A DNA stretch of 64,000 nt from Paenibacillus oleatilyticus. GTDB taxonomy: Bacteria > Bacillota > Bacilli > Paenibacillales > NBRC-103111. The translations under genes were made by a program, and so were the position numbers. Below are positions 7,951 to 16,170 of this stretch, piece by piece (positions within the stretch are counted from its first letter, which is position 1; the number at the start of each line of letters is the position of its first letter). Location of the stretch: assembly GCF_018998565.1 (NCBI RefSeq), contig NZ_JAHNZO010000016.1:1-64000 (forward strand), given 5' to 3'. Under the pieces are notes generated by a model. It saw nothing but the letters and a program-made list of their open reading frames with translations, was not told the origin of the DNA and did not search any database.

Positions 7951-9741
7951 ATGAATCAAGTACCGAAGCGGAGCGACGTTCCTGCGGAACACCGTTGGAA
8001 CCTGGAAGACCTTTTTCCGAACCAGCAGGCCTGGGACCAAGAGCATCAAGAAGTAAAAAACGCGCTGCAGGAAATCGGCCGCTTTCACGGCAAGCTGAAC
8101 GACCCGGCGGCCATCAAGCAGTGCTTCGAGCTGGAGGATAAAATCTCCCTACATACCGAACGTCTGTATGTCTACGCCAACATGAAGCATCACGAGGACA
8201 TGGCGGACCCTACATATCAGGCCTTATCCGATAAATCGAAAAGATTGAGCGTCGAAGCCGGTGAAGCGACCTCGTTCATTTCCCCGGAAATTTTGAGCTT
8301 GTCGGACGACCAACTGCAGAAGCTGGTGAACGATCCCCAGCTCGCCTTCTACAAAAGGACGCTCGAAGAGCTGATCCGCGAGAAGCAGCACGTGCTCAGC
8401 AAAGCGGAGGAGGCGCTGCTGGCCCAGGTCGGCAACCTGTCGCAAGCGCCGAGCACGATTTACGGCATGATCAACAACGCGGATATCAAATTCCCGAAAG
8501 TGAAAAACGAAAAAGGCGAAGAGGTCGAGCTTACGCACGGCCGCTACATCCAATTCCTCGAAAGCCGTAACCGCGACGTCCGCAAGCAAGCTTTCGAAGC
8601 GATGTACGCCACGTATGCCAAGCAAAAGAACACGATCGCCTCGACGCTTGCCGCCAACGTGACGAAAAATATTTTTTACTCCAAGATTCGCAAGTACCCT
8701 TCCACGCTGGAAATGTCCCTGTTCGGAGACAACATCAAGAAGGAAGTGTACACGAACCTGATCGACACGATTCACGAGTCGCTGCCGCTCATGCACCGCT
8801 ATATGGAGCTGCGCCGCAAGCTGATGAAGGTCGACAAGCTGCACATGTACGACCTGTTCGCTCCACTGGTCGAAGAATACGACATGGAGATTACGTACGA
8901 GGAAGCAAAGAAAACGGTCAAGGAAAGCTTGAAGCCGCTCGGCGAAGAGTATTTGAAGACCCTGCAGGAAGGCTTCGAAGGCGGCTGGATCGACATTTAC
9001 GAGAATGAGGGCAAGCGCAACGGCGCCTACAGTTGGGGCGCATTCGGCACCCATCCGTATGTGCTCCTAAACCACAAGGACAACCTGAACAGCATGTTCA
9101 CGCTGACGCACGAGATGGGCCACGCGCTCCATTCCTACTTGTCGGACGCGAATCAGCCTTACCGCTACGCGCAGTATACGATTTTCCTCGCGGAAGTCGC
9201 ATCGACGCTGAACGAAGCGCTGCTGATGGATTATCTGCTGAAGAAGTCAACGGACAAGAAAGAAAAAATGTACCTGCTCACCTACTATATGGATCAGTTC
9301 CGGACGACGGTATTCCGGCAAACCATGTTTGCCGAGTTCGAGAAGATCATTCACGAAAAAGCGGAGCAAGGCGAAACGCTTACCCCGCAGCTGTTGAGCC
9401 AAATCTACTACGATCTGAACGTGCAGTATTACGGCAAGGATATGGCGGTAGATCAGGACATCGAGATGGAATGGGCGCGCATCCCTCATTTCTACAACAG
9501 CTTCTACGTGTACAAATACGCCACCGGCTTCTCGGCGGCCACCAGCTTTGCGAAGCAGATTTTGGACGAGGGCCAGCCGGCCGTCGACCGCTATCTCGGC
9601 TTCCTGAAAAGCGGGAGCAGCGATTACTCCATCAATATCTTGAAGAAGGCAGGCGTGGATATGTCGACGCCGGAACCGATCAAACAGGCGATGAGCGTAT
9701 TCAAAGAGCTTCTGGAGCAAATGGAAGCGCTGGCGAAGTAA
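7951..9741 (+). CDS. pepF: Oligoendopeptidase F family zinc peptidase (M3B)
   Basis: This thimet-like metallopeptidase cuts short peptides in the cytosol. The zinc motif HEMGH lies near residues 387-391, followed by the downstream Glu region (FLAEVASTLNEALL) that gives the third ligand. The 596-residue length is normal for PepF. I choose ATG 7951 because AAGGAGGG stands 5 bp before it and MNQVPKRSDVPAEHRWNLEDLF is the standard family start. The same frame stays open upstream to TTG 7819 and ATG 7837. That extension reads as a signal peptide (see findings), so a 634-640-residue exported form is possible. Confidence 0.93.
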   Translation: MNQVPKRSDVPAEHRWNLEDLFPNQQAWDQEHQEVKNALQEIGRFHGKLNDPAAIKQCFELEDKISLHTERLYVYANMKHHEDMADPTYQALSDKSKRLSVEAGEATSFISPEILSLSDDQLQKLVNDPQLAFYKRTLEELIREKQHVLSKAEEALLAQVGNLSQAPSTIYGMINNADIKFPKVKNEKGEEVELTHGRYIQFLESRNRDVRKQAFEAMYATYAKQKNTIASTLAANVTKNIFYSKIRKYPSTLEMSLFGDNIKKEVYTNLIDTIHESLPLMHRYMELRRKLMKVDKLHMYDLFAPLVEEYDMEITYEEAKKTVKESLKPLGEEYLKTLQEGFEGGWIDIYENEGKRNGAYSWGAFGTHPYVLLNHKDNLNSMFTLTHEMGHALHSYLSDANQPYRYAQYTIFLAEVASTLNEALLMDYLLKKSTDKKEKMYLLTYYMDQFRTTVFRQTMFAEFEKIIHEKAEQGETLTPQLLSQIYYDLNVQYYGKDMAVDQDIEMEWARIPHFYNSFYVYKYATGFSAATSFAKQILDEGQPAVDRYLGFLKSGSSDYSINILKKAGVDMSTPEPIKQAMSVFKELLEQMEALAK

Positions 9742-9753
9742 GCCGCCGACACA

Positions 9754-9787
9754 GGCCGAGTCCGGTATTGCCCGGCTCGGCCTTTTT
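9754..9787 (+). terminator. Intrinsic terminator of pepF
   Basis: GGCCGAG-TCCGG pairs with CCCGG-CTCGGCC (9754-9782), followed by TTTTT. Confidence 0.88.
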
Positions 9788-9823
9788 GCCCCTTCATGCA
9801 GCAGTCAAAAGGAGACGATTTCG

Positions 9824-10174
9824 ATGAGAGCCCAATGGATGTTGATCAGCACGTTGCTTTTTGCCCTTATTACCGCGGTATTCGCCGTTATTAACGTGGA
9901 GCCCGTCCGCGTCAATTTCTTGTTCACCCAAGCCGACATTCCACTTATTCTGGTCATTCTGGGATCTACCCTGCTCGGCGGCTTGATCGCCTTTCTGATC
10001 GGCTTGTTCCGCCAGATCAAGCTGCAGCGTAAGATCAAGCAGCTTGAGAAACGGCTGAACGAGGCGTCCTCCGAGCAAGCTCTGACCGTTACCGAAGACG
10101 CGGGAACCCGGCCGTTCCTTTCCGCCGACACAGACTTGGAGCATGTGGAAGACGGAAACAATTCGAGCAAATAA
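9824..10174 (+). CDS. LapA (DUF1049) family membrane protein
   Basis: The 116-residue protein has two transmembrane helices (about 5-24 and 39-63), joined by the short segment VEPVRVNFLFTQADIP typical of LapA-domain proteins. A basic coiled-coil stretch (RQIKLQRKIKQLEKRLNEA) and an acidic, disordered tail follow. In Gram-negatives LapA relatives work in envelope assembly; in Firmicutes their role is unclear. ATG 9824 has AAAGGAG about 10 bp upstream. It is preceded by a terminator, so it is transcribed apart from pepF. Confidence 0.8.
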   Translation: MRAQWMLISTLLFALITAVFAVINVEPVRVNFLFTQADIPLILVILGSTLLGGLIAFLIGLFRQIKLQRKIKQLEKRLNEASSEQALTVTEDAGTRPFLSADTDLEHVEDGNNSSK

Positions 10175-10254
10175 CGTTTTCATACCGGATGTTTTTTAAA
10201 TAGTCAAGAAATAGTAAAATTTATATTAAATCTGCCATAACCTTTCCATCCTCA

Positions 10255-10283
10255 TTGATCAAAAACTCCACTTTCATTAAAAT
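10255..10283 (+). promoter_or_regulatory. Sigma-A promoter of the diguanylate cyclase gene
   Basis: TTGATC (10255-10260), 17 bp and TAAAAT (10278-10283), in an AT-rich stretch about 70 bp before the start codon. Confidence 0.65.
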
Positions 10284-10355
10284 AGTAAGTGCGAGTTTAT
10301 GGAACGATTTTCCTAGTTACTAGGACGTAATCCATGCAGGAAGGATGCCGGCAGC

Positions 10356-11714
10356 ATGGTTGATCAATGGACGGATGCAGAGCAAACCCAATTATATTTC
10401 AGCGCGTTTAGGCTATCCGCAAGCGGTATGGCTTTCTTCTCGGAAGAAGGCCTATTTTTTCGTGTCAATCCTGCATTCGGCAAGCAAATCGGCTATCCCG
10501 AAGAGGCGTTGAACGGCAAGCCTTGGGAACCTGTTGTCCATCCCGAAGATAGAGAGCGGATTCATAGAATATTGAAAGAGTTGGCCGACGGGACGTCCGC
10601 AGCTCAGCCGTTCGAAGCAAGGCTTATCCGCCGCGACGGTACACTGGTCCCGTGTTCCGTCACGGCGCCGGTCGTGCCCCGGCCAAACGGATGGCCGGCT
10701 TCTCTGTTCGTCCAAATCCTGGAGAGCGATGCACAGAGCCGATTCGCGGCGCTTGCCCCCGGACGGGAAGCGAAATGTGAGACGAACGGAACAGGCAGCG
10801 ATTCACTCTACCGGACTCTTGTAGAGCAAAGCACAGACGTTGTGTCGATGCACGATTTGTCCGGCCGTATTTTGTACATTTCTCCTTCTTGCCGTGTACT
10901 GCTTGGGTACGAGCCCGAAGAATTGATCGGGACCAGCGCCTACGATTTGTTTCATCCCGAGGATTTGACGAAAATCCCTGGAATGATGTCCCCTATGGAA
11001 ACGGCGCCGAACTTGCCTTTGAGCTCCTACCGGATTCGCACGAAAAACGGCGGTTATGTCTGGTTCGAAACAAGCGGACGAATTGCAGATGACGAACACG
11101 ATTCGGGAAACGGACAAACGGTGATCTGCATCTCCCGGGACATCTCTTCGCGCAAGCAAACGGAACAGCAGCTGATGAAAACCAACGAGCTGCTGCAAAA
11201 AATTTCTTCGATCGACGCGCTGACCGGGCTCGCCAACCGGCGCTTTTTCGATGAGCGGTTTGCCAAGGAATGGCGGCATGCCATGCGTTTCTCCACGCCG
11301 CTGTCCGTTATACTGCTCGATATCGACTACTTCAAGCGGTATAACGACACCTACGGACATCATGACGGCGACGCCTGCCTCCAGTATGTAGCCGAAGCGA
11401 TGCGGCGCGCAGCCAAGCGTCCGGGCGACATGATTGCGAGATACGGCGGCGAGGAATTCGTCATCGTGCTGCCGGTTACGGACGGCCGGGGCGCGCTTTA
11501 TGTAGGCGAGCGAATGCGCTCGGAAGTGGAACAACTGCGCATCCCTCATCGCGGCTCCGCCGTCTCCTCCTTCGTCACCGCGAGTCTGGGAGTAGCCACC
11601 ATGATTCCCGTCCGCGACGTCTCGCCGCGGGAGCTGATTATCCGCGCGGACAAGGCGCTCTATCGGGCCAAGCAGGAAGGGCGGAACCGGGCTATAGCTT
11701 ATCGCGACGAATAA
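10356..11714 (+). CDS. Diguanylate cyclase with two PAS domains and a GGDEF domain
   Basis: This soluble 452-residue protein should make cyclic di-GMP from two GTP. PAS domain 1 covers about residues 12-125 and PAS domain 2 about 148-270, the latter ending in the PAC-like ICISRDISSRK. A short coiled linker precedes the GGDEF domain (about 290-450). The active-site motif is intact as RYGGEEF (GGEEF near 364-368). The inhibitory I-site RxxD is present as RPGD exactly five residues before GGEEF, so product inhibition is expected. There are no membrane segments, so the signal is probably internal (redox, gas or a small ligand). A c-di-GMP riboswitch at 35.2 kb is a possible downstream reader. Confidence 0.93.
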   Translation: MVDQWTDAEQTQLYFSAFRLSASGMAFFSEEGLFFRVNPAFGKQIGYPEEALNGKPWEPVVHPEDRERIHRILKELADGTSAAQPFEARLIRRDGTLVPCSVTAPVVPRPNGWPASLFVQILESDAQSRFAALAPGREAKCETNGTGSDSLYRTLVEQSTDVVSMHDLSGRILYISPSCRVLLGYEPEELIGTSAYDLFHPEDLTKIPGMMSPMETAPNLPLSSYRIRTKNGGYVWFETSGRIADDEHDSGNGQTVICISRDISSRKQTEQQLMKTNELLQKISSIDALTGLANRRFFDERFAKEWRHAMRFSTPLSVILLDIDYFKRYNDTYGHHDGDACLQYVAEAMRRAAKRPGDMIARYGGEEFVIVLPVTDGRGALYVGERMRSEVEQLRIPHRGSAVSSFVTASLGVATMIPVRDVSPRELIIRADKALYRAKQEGRNRAIAYRDE

Positions 11715-11720
11715 ACCGGT

Positions 11721-11758
11721 AAACCGCTCTTTTTCTTTTTGGAAAAGAGCGGTTTTTG
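11721..11758 (+). terminator. Intrinsic terminator of the diguanylate cyclase gene
   Basis: AAACCGCTCTTTT (11721-11733) pairs perfectly with AAAAGAGCGGTTT (11743-11755), with T residues after. Confidence 0.88.
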
Positions 11759-11858
11759 ATGAAACAATTTCTTCGGGGGGCGCGTCAGTAGGGGTGAACA
11801 AGAAGAGATTTCAAAAAGGATACAAAGAGGGTACGAAACATCAAAGGAGGAAAATCAA

Positions 11859-14306
11859 GTGCAGAAAAAAACACTCTTTGCAGGCATGTTGGCATTGACA
11901 CTCCTTACTTCCGTCTCCCCGGCGCCTTTATCCGTGGCGGCGGACACGGGGCAAGCAATCATCGCGCTGACGCTAAACGGACAGCCCGTCAGCTTGTCCG
12001 TGCAGCCACGTTTGATCGGAAACACGCTGATGGTTCCACTCCGCGAGCTGTCGGATGCACTCGGTGTGCAGGTGCAGTGGGACGAAGCCGAACGCTCGGC
12101 CACGGCAACCAAAGCCGATCGCTCGATCAAGCTTCGGCTGGACAGCAAGGAAGCTTTCCGCGGAAGCGAAGCCGTCACGTTGGACGAAGCGCCCGCGCTC
12201 GATAATGGAAATATTTTGGTACCGCTGCGCTTTTTCAGCGAGTCGTTCGATTTTAACGTTTATTGGGACGGCCCGAACAAGCGCGTAACGATTGCCGATG
12301 CGGACAAAAGCTTGCCGACCGTCGGTTCGCGGGAACGGATGGAAGCGCTGCTTAAGGAGTCTGCCGCCGTTCACGGAAGCGGTCCCAGCATGATCTTGCG
12401 GGGCGACAATGCGATCGCGGTTACCGAGAAATCGTCCGCTGACGCACCGCAAGCTGCCGGCAGTGCCGCCAAGCAGGCTTCCGACGCAGCGGCTCCCGCC
12501 TACTCCGGCACAAATGTGCAAGTGCAGGGCGTCGATGAAGCGGACGTCATCAAGACGGACGGCACCTACATCTACCAGGTGAATCGCGACCGCGTTCTCG
12601 TGACGAAAGCTTCTCCGGCCGAAAGCATGAGCGTCGTCAGCACCGTCTACTGGGCGGACCCGAATTTTTATCCGCAGGAGCTGTACGTCGATAACAACTA
12701 CCTCGTCGTTGTCGGCAACACATCCTATCCGACGTACGAGAAGCCGGGACCGATTCCTTATGACGCCAGCCCTGCGGTTTCTGCAGAGCCGGGCATCGGA
12801 ACGGCCAAGAAGATGGTCGTATGGCCCGGACGCCCGACCCGCTCGACGACGAAGACCATCGTTTACGAGCTTGGCGACCGGACCCAGCTGAAGCAAGTCC
12901 GCGAGGCGGAGCTGGAAGGGCATTACGTCTCTTCCCGCAAAATCGGCGACTCGTTGTACGTCGTAACGAACAAGTCGATGAATTATTTTTGGATCATGCG
13001 CCAAGAGGCGGACTCCGCCGCGAAGCAGGCGAACGAATCGCTGCCGGCCTACCGGGATTCCGCTGCCGGAGACCAATTTATTACGATCGGCTATGAGGAT
13101 ATCCGGTACTTTCCGAAAGCCGTCGAGCCGAATTATTTGCTGATCGGCGGCCTCAAGCTCAGCAAGCCCGATCAAAAAATGCAGGTGACGAGCTATCTCG
13201 GCTCCGGGCAAAACGTCTACGCTTCTCCCGACAACCTGTATGTCACCGTGAGCGAGTACGAGCCACTGAAAGAGAATGAGCAGACGGTGCAGGCGGACGG
13301 CAAAACCACCTTCATCCCTGCGCCGCTTAACTTGACAAGCGCCATATATAAATTCGGCATGGACAACGGGACGGTCCGGTATGTCGGGCGCGGCAAAGTG
13401 CCGGGACATGCGCTGAACCAGTTTTCGATGGATGAGCACAACGGCTATTTCCGCATCGCCACCACAAGCGGCGACATGTGGCGGAACGACGAGCATACGT
13501 CGAAAAATAACGTGTATGTGCTGAACGAATCGCTAAGCGTCGTCGGGAAGCTGGAAGGCTTGGCCCCGGGCGAGCGTATCTATTCCGTACGCTATGCCGG
13601 GAACCGCGCCTATATGGTGACGTTTAAAAATACCGATCCGCTGTTCGTCTTGGATCTGAGTAACCCTCAAGCGCCGGCTATGCTCGGCAAGCTGAAAATT
13701 CCGGGCTACAGCGACTATCTGCATCCGTACGACGAGAACCATCTGATCGGCTTCGGCAAGGAAGCTGTAGAGGTCGCTAACAAAAAAGGCGACGGCTCGG
13801 ACACGGTCGCTTTCTATCAAGGCATGAAGCTCGCCCTGTTCGATGTATCCGATGTCGCGAATCCGAAGGAGCTGTTCAAGGAAACGATCGGCGACCGGGG
13901 GACCGAATCGCCGTTGCTATACAATCATAAAGCGCTGCTGTTTTCCAAGGAGAAGCAGCTGCTGGCCTTCCCGGTCACGGTTGCGGAAGTGAAAGATAAG
14001 ACCGGCGCCAACACGCAGGAAAACGCATCGAAATACGGGGACTTCACCTTCCAAGGCGCTTATGTTTACGGGCTGGATCTGCAAAAAGGCTTCCAGCTTC
14101 GCGGCAAAATTACGCACTTGACGGGAGACGATATGAACAAAGCGGGGCAGCACTGGTACGGCAGCGAACGCAATATCGAGCGCCTGCTGTATATCGGCGA
14201 TACGCTGTATTCGTCCTCGCCCGATATGCTGAAAGCGAACGATTTGAGCACACTACGCGAAGTCGGTTCGCTGCAGCTTCCGGCCTGGAAGCCGCGCAAT
14301 CCGTAA
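11859..14306 (+). CDS. Secreted beta-propeller protein with copper-amine-oxidase-N-like domain
   Basis: GTG 11859 follows AAAGGAGG by 8 bp. The 815-residue product begins with a Sec signal peptide ending near VAADTG. Residues about 30-145 form a copper amine oxidase N-terminal-like module, with the repeated pattern NTLMVPLRELSDALG and NILVPLRFFSESF. In Paenibacilli this stalk is found on many exported proteins. From about 205 the sequence matches the C-terminal secreted beta-propeller family (NVQVQGVDEADVIKTDGTYI is its typical start) and runs to the end. No catalytic motif is known for this family, so binding or scaffolding at the cell surface is likely. Confidence 0.85.
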   Translation: MQKKTLFAGMLALTLLTSVSPAPLSVAADTGQAIIALTLNGQPVSLSVQPRLIGNTLMVPLRELSDALGVQVQWDEAERSATATKADRSIKLRLDSKEAFRGSEAVTLDEAPALDNGNILVPLRFFSESFDFNVYWDGPNKRVTIADADKSLPTVGSRERMEALLKESAAVHGSGPSMILRGDNAIAVTEKSSADAPQAAGSAAKQASDAAAPAYSGTNVQVQGVDEADVIKTDGTYIYQVNRDRVLVTKASPAESMSVVSTVYWADPNFYPQELYVDNNYLVVVGNTSYPTYEKPGPIPYDASPAVSAEPGIGTAKKMVVWPGRPTRSTTKTIVYELGDRTQLKQVREAELEGHYVSSRKIGDSLYVVTNKSMNYFWIMRQEADSAAKQANESLPAYRDSAAGDQFITIGYEDIRYFPKAVEPNYLLIGGLKLSKPDQKMQVTSYLGSGQNVYASPDNLYVTVSEYEPLKENEQTVQADGKTTFIPAPLNLTSAIYKFGMDNGTVRYVGRGKVPGHALNQFSMDEHNGYFRIATTSGDMWRNDEHTSKNNVYVLNESLSVVGKLEGLAPGERIYSVRYAGNRAYMVTFKNTDPLFVLDLSNPQAPAMLGKLKIPGYSDYLHPYDENHLIGFGKEAVEVANKKGDGSDTVAFYQGMKLALFDVSDVANPKELFKETIGDRGTESPLLYNHKALLFSKEKQLLAFPVTVAEVKDKTGANTQENASKYGDFTFQGAYVYGLDLQKGFQLRGKITHLTGDDMNKAGQHWYGSERNIERLLYIGDTLYSSSPDMLKANDLSTLREVGSLQLPAWKPRNP

Positions 14307-14309
14307 CGG

Positions 14310-14338
14310 TTGGCTTTTTGTCCTCCATGGGGTACAAT
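14310..14338 (+). promoter_or_regulatory. Sigma-A promoter before the 34-aa membrane protein
   Basis: TTGGCT (14310-14315), 17 bp and TACAAT (14333-14338), just past the beta-propeller gene. Confidence 0.6.
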
Positions 14339-14379
14339 GACCGAAGTGACATTTATCCGCTTGGAGGACTGCTTAAGCC

Positions 14380-14484
14380 ATGGTAACTACCGTTATCGTC
14401 ATCAGCATTATCGTCGCGCTGCTTATCTCGGGCATCACCATGTATGTAACGAAGCTTGCTTATTCCCGCAAGGAAGAGGATTAA
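14380..14484 (+). CDS. Single-pass membrane miniprotein (34 aa)
   Basis: ATG 14380 to TAA 14484 encodes 34 residues: a hydrophobic helix of about 20 residues (VTTVIVISIIVALLISGI) and a short charged tail (AYSRKEED). GGAGG at 14362-14366 is 13 bp upstream, a little far. A good promoter (14310-14338) directly precedes it and no other gene follows on this strand, which argues that it is real. It would insert as a single membrane anchor. No function is known to me. Confidence 0.55.
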   Translation: MVTTVIVISIIVALLISGITMYVTKLAYSRKEED

Positions 14485-14491
14485 ACCGCTG

Positions 14492-15328
14492 TTACAGCCA
14501 CAGCGAGAGTAGGAGAGCTACGGCACCGCCAAACGCCGAGCTTAAAGCGTTAACCGTGTCGTTGGTCATGAACGCCAACCCCCGGATTCGAACCGCCGCT
14601 GCCTCGCAGTGGCGGTTTTTTTCGATTTCTTTCCCGCAGACGCGGCAGCGGTACATGACCTGAACCACCGCCCCGAGCCACGAGTCGGCCAGCGACCCGG
14701 CGAGGCCCCCAACCAGCCCAAGGACGCACAGGCCGGCCGCCGACCGGACGGAGGCCGCCCACGCAGGGGCGTCCCCTGCCTGCTCCGGCTGAAGCGCCGC
14801 CAGCGCCCATGCGACGGCTCCGATAAACAAGCCGCCGGCCGCGGATGCGGCAAGTCCTAGCGGCGATACGCCGCCGGAAGTGCCGGGCGGCACCGGACGG
14901 CCGTTGACGATGGACCGGGGGGCCGTCCGGCTGAGGCCGCCGATCTCCGTCGCCCACGTGTCCGCAGTCACCGTTGCCATCACGCCGATGTAGACGGCCC
15001 ACCAGGCCGGATGCGGTATGAATGCGGCTCCCAGACAAAGAGCGAGCCCCAGGCCGCCGTTGGCAAGCACCTGGCCGGCATCCCTCCGTCCGGATTTGGC
15101 ATAGCCGCTCTCGGCGGCCGCCTTCTTCTTGCTCTTCCACTTCGACAATACCGAGGACGAGATAAAAAATGCAATCAGCGTCCCGAACCAAGCCAAGCTT
15201 CCTGCCGCATACATCAGCGTTCCGAGCAGGACCGCAGCGGCAGCCCCCGATCCGGACAGCGATCGTTTCCTGTACGCCGCCCCGGCAATCAGAACGCTTC
15301 CTGCCAATCCGATGATCCAATGCTGCAA
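14492..15328 (-). CDS. DUF92 family membrane protein (VTE5/VTE6-like)
   Basis: This is a 278-residue integral membrane protein of the DUF92 (TIGR00297) family. The conserved loop ATVTADTWATEIGGLSRTAP and the PPGTSGGVSPLG segment are diagnostic, as is the late ADSWLGAVVQVMYRC. The family is related to plant phytol/phytyl-phosphate kinases and predicted CTP-dependent lipid kinases; the bacterial substrate is unknown. A CxxC...C cluster (CRVCGKEIEKNRHC) near residue 230 could bind metal. The start is TTG 15328, with AAGGGG about 11 bp upstream. It converges on the miniprotein gene. Confidence 0.85.
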   Translation of the reverse strand: MQHWIIGLAGSVLIAGAAYRKRSLSGSGAAAAVLLGTLMYAAGSLAWFGTLIAFFISSSVLSKWKSKKKAAAESGYAKSGRRDAGQVLANGGLGLALCLGAAFIPHPAWWAVYIGVMATVTADTWATEIGGLSRTAPRSIVNGRPVPPGTSGGVSPLGLAASAAGGLFIGAVAWALAALQPEQAGDAPAWAASVRSAAGLCVLGLVGGLAGSLADSWLGAVVQVMYRCRVCGKEIEKNRHCEAAAVRIRGLAFMTNDTVNALSSAFGGAVALLLSLWL

Positions 15329-15409
15329 TTCATCCGAGCCCCTTTCAACCCCATGTAATATGATCGTAAAAAGCCGGATGCGGCAGAGCCCTCTTCGTTC
15401 CAGGACCCG

Positions 15410-16042
15410 CTACTTCCCGATCTTGGCCGTAAAAGCGCCGAAAGCACGCTCCCCCCAGAACAGCTCGAAACGGTCTCCGTCATTCACCGCCCCAACGCCC
15501 GCAGGCGTACCCGTGTAAATGATATCCCCTTCACCCAAGCCGTAATGTGCGGCGATATAATCTACGATCACCTGTAGATCAAAAATCATGTCGTTCAAAT
15601 TCCCCCGCTGTACTTCCTGACCGTTCCGGTTCAAGGAATACTCTACCTGCTTGACTTGCCCGAAGCCGGGAAACGGACGGAATCCGGTCAGCGCGGCCGA
15701 GCCTTTAAACCCTTTGGCCGGGAGCCAGGGGTGGCCTTTCTTTTTCAACGCCGATTGCACGTCCCGCAAAGTAAAATCGATGCCCAGCGCCAGTTGGTCC
15801 ACCAACTCGTCCACGGTGATGCCCTCTTTATACGCTTGTCCGATCCGGAGCACCAGCTCGGCTTCGTAATGCACCTCGCCCCGTCCGCCGGGCAGCTCGA
15901 TTTCGCCGCCGTCAATCGCCGCCAGTGCATGGGTCGGCTTCGTAAAAATCATCGGCTCCTCCGGAATATCGTTGCCGAGCTCAGCCGCATGCAGTCCGTA
16001 ATTGCGTCCTACGCAATAAATGTTGCGAATCGATTCGTTCAT
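15410..16042 (-). CDS. Fumarylacetoacetate hydrolase family protein
   Basis: The 210-residue enzyme is of compact FAHD1/YcgM size, acting on acylpyruvates or oxaloacetate through a bound Mg2+ or Mn2+. Metal ligands are visible in EVHYEAELVLRIG (two Glu) and GIDFTLRDVQ (Asp). The substrate-proximal GYLGxGD-type segment appears as LGEGDIIYTGTPAGVG. ATG 16042 has AAGGAACG about 11 bp upstream. It follows CapA on the same strand with a terminator between, so it has its own transcription unit. The exact substrate is not predictable. Confidence 0.85.
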   Translation of the reverse strand: MNESIRNIYCVGRNYGLHAAELGNDIPEEPMIFTKPTHALAAIDGGEIELPGGRGEVHYEAELVLRIGQAYKEGITVDELVDQLALGIDFTLRDVQSALKKKGHPWLPAKGFKGSAALTGFRPFPGFGQVKQVEYSLNRNGQEVQRGNLNDMIFDLQVIVDYIAAHYGLGEGDIIYTGTPAGVGAVNDGDRFELFWGERAFGAFTAKIGK

Positions 16043-16124
16043 CTTCGGATCGTTCCTTTTCCGTTAAAATAAGACTCCGCCTTCATTATAAGCCCGGCTT
16101 GGAGGAATCTCAACGCTTGCGCAT

Positions 16125-16168
16125 CGTAAAAAACGGCCGCCCCCATGCGAATGGAGCAGCCGTTTTAC
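16125..16168 (-). terminator. Intrinsic terminator of capA
   Basis: On the minus strand CGTAAAACGGC pairs with GCCGTTTTTTACG around a GC-rich loop, ending in six T, 3 bp past the stop codon. Confidence 0.8.
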
Positions 16169-16170
16169 GT

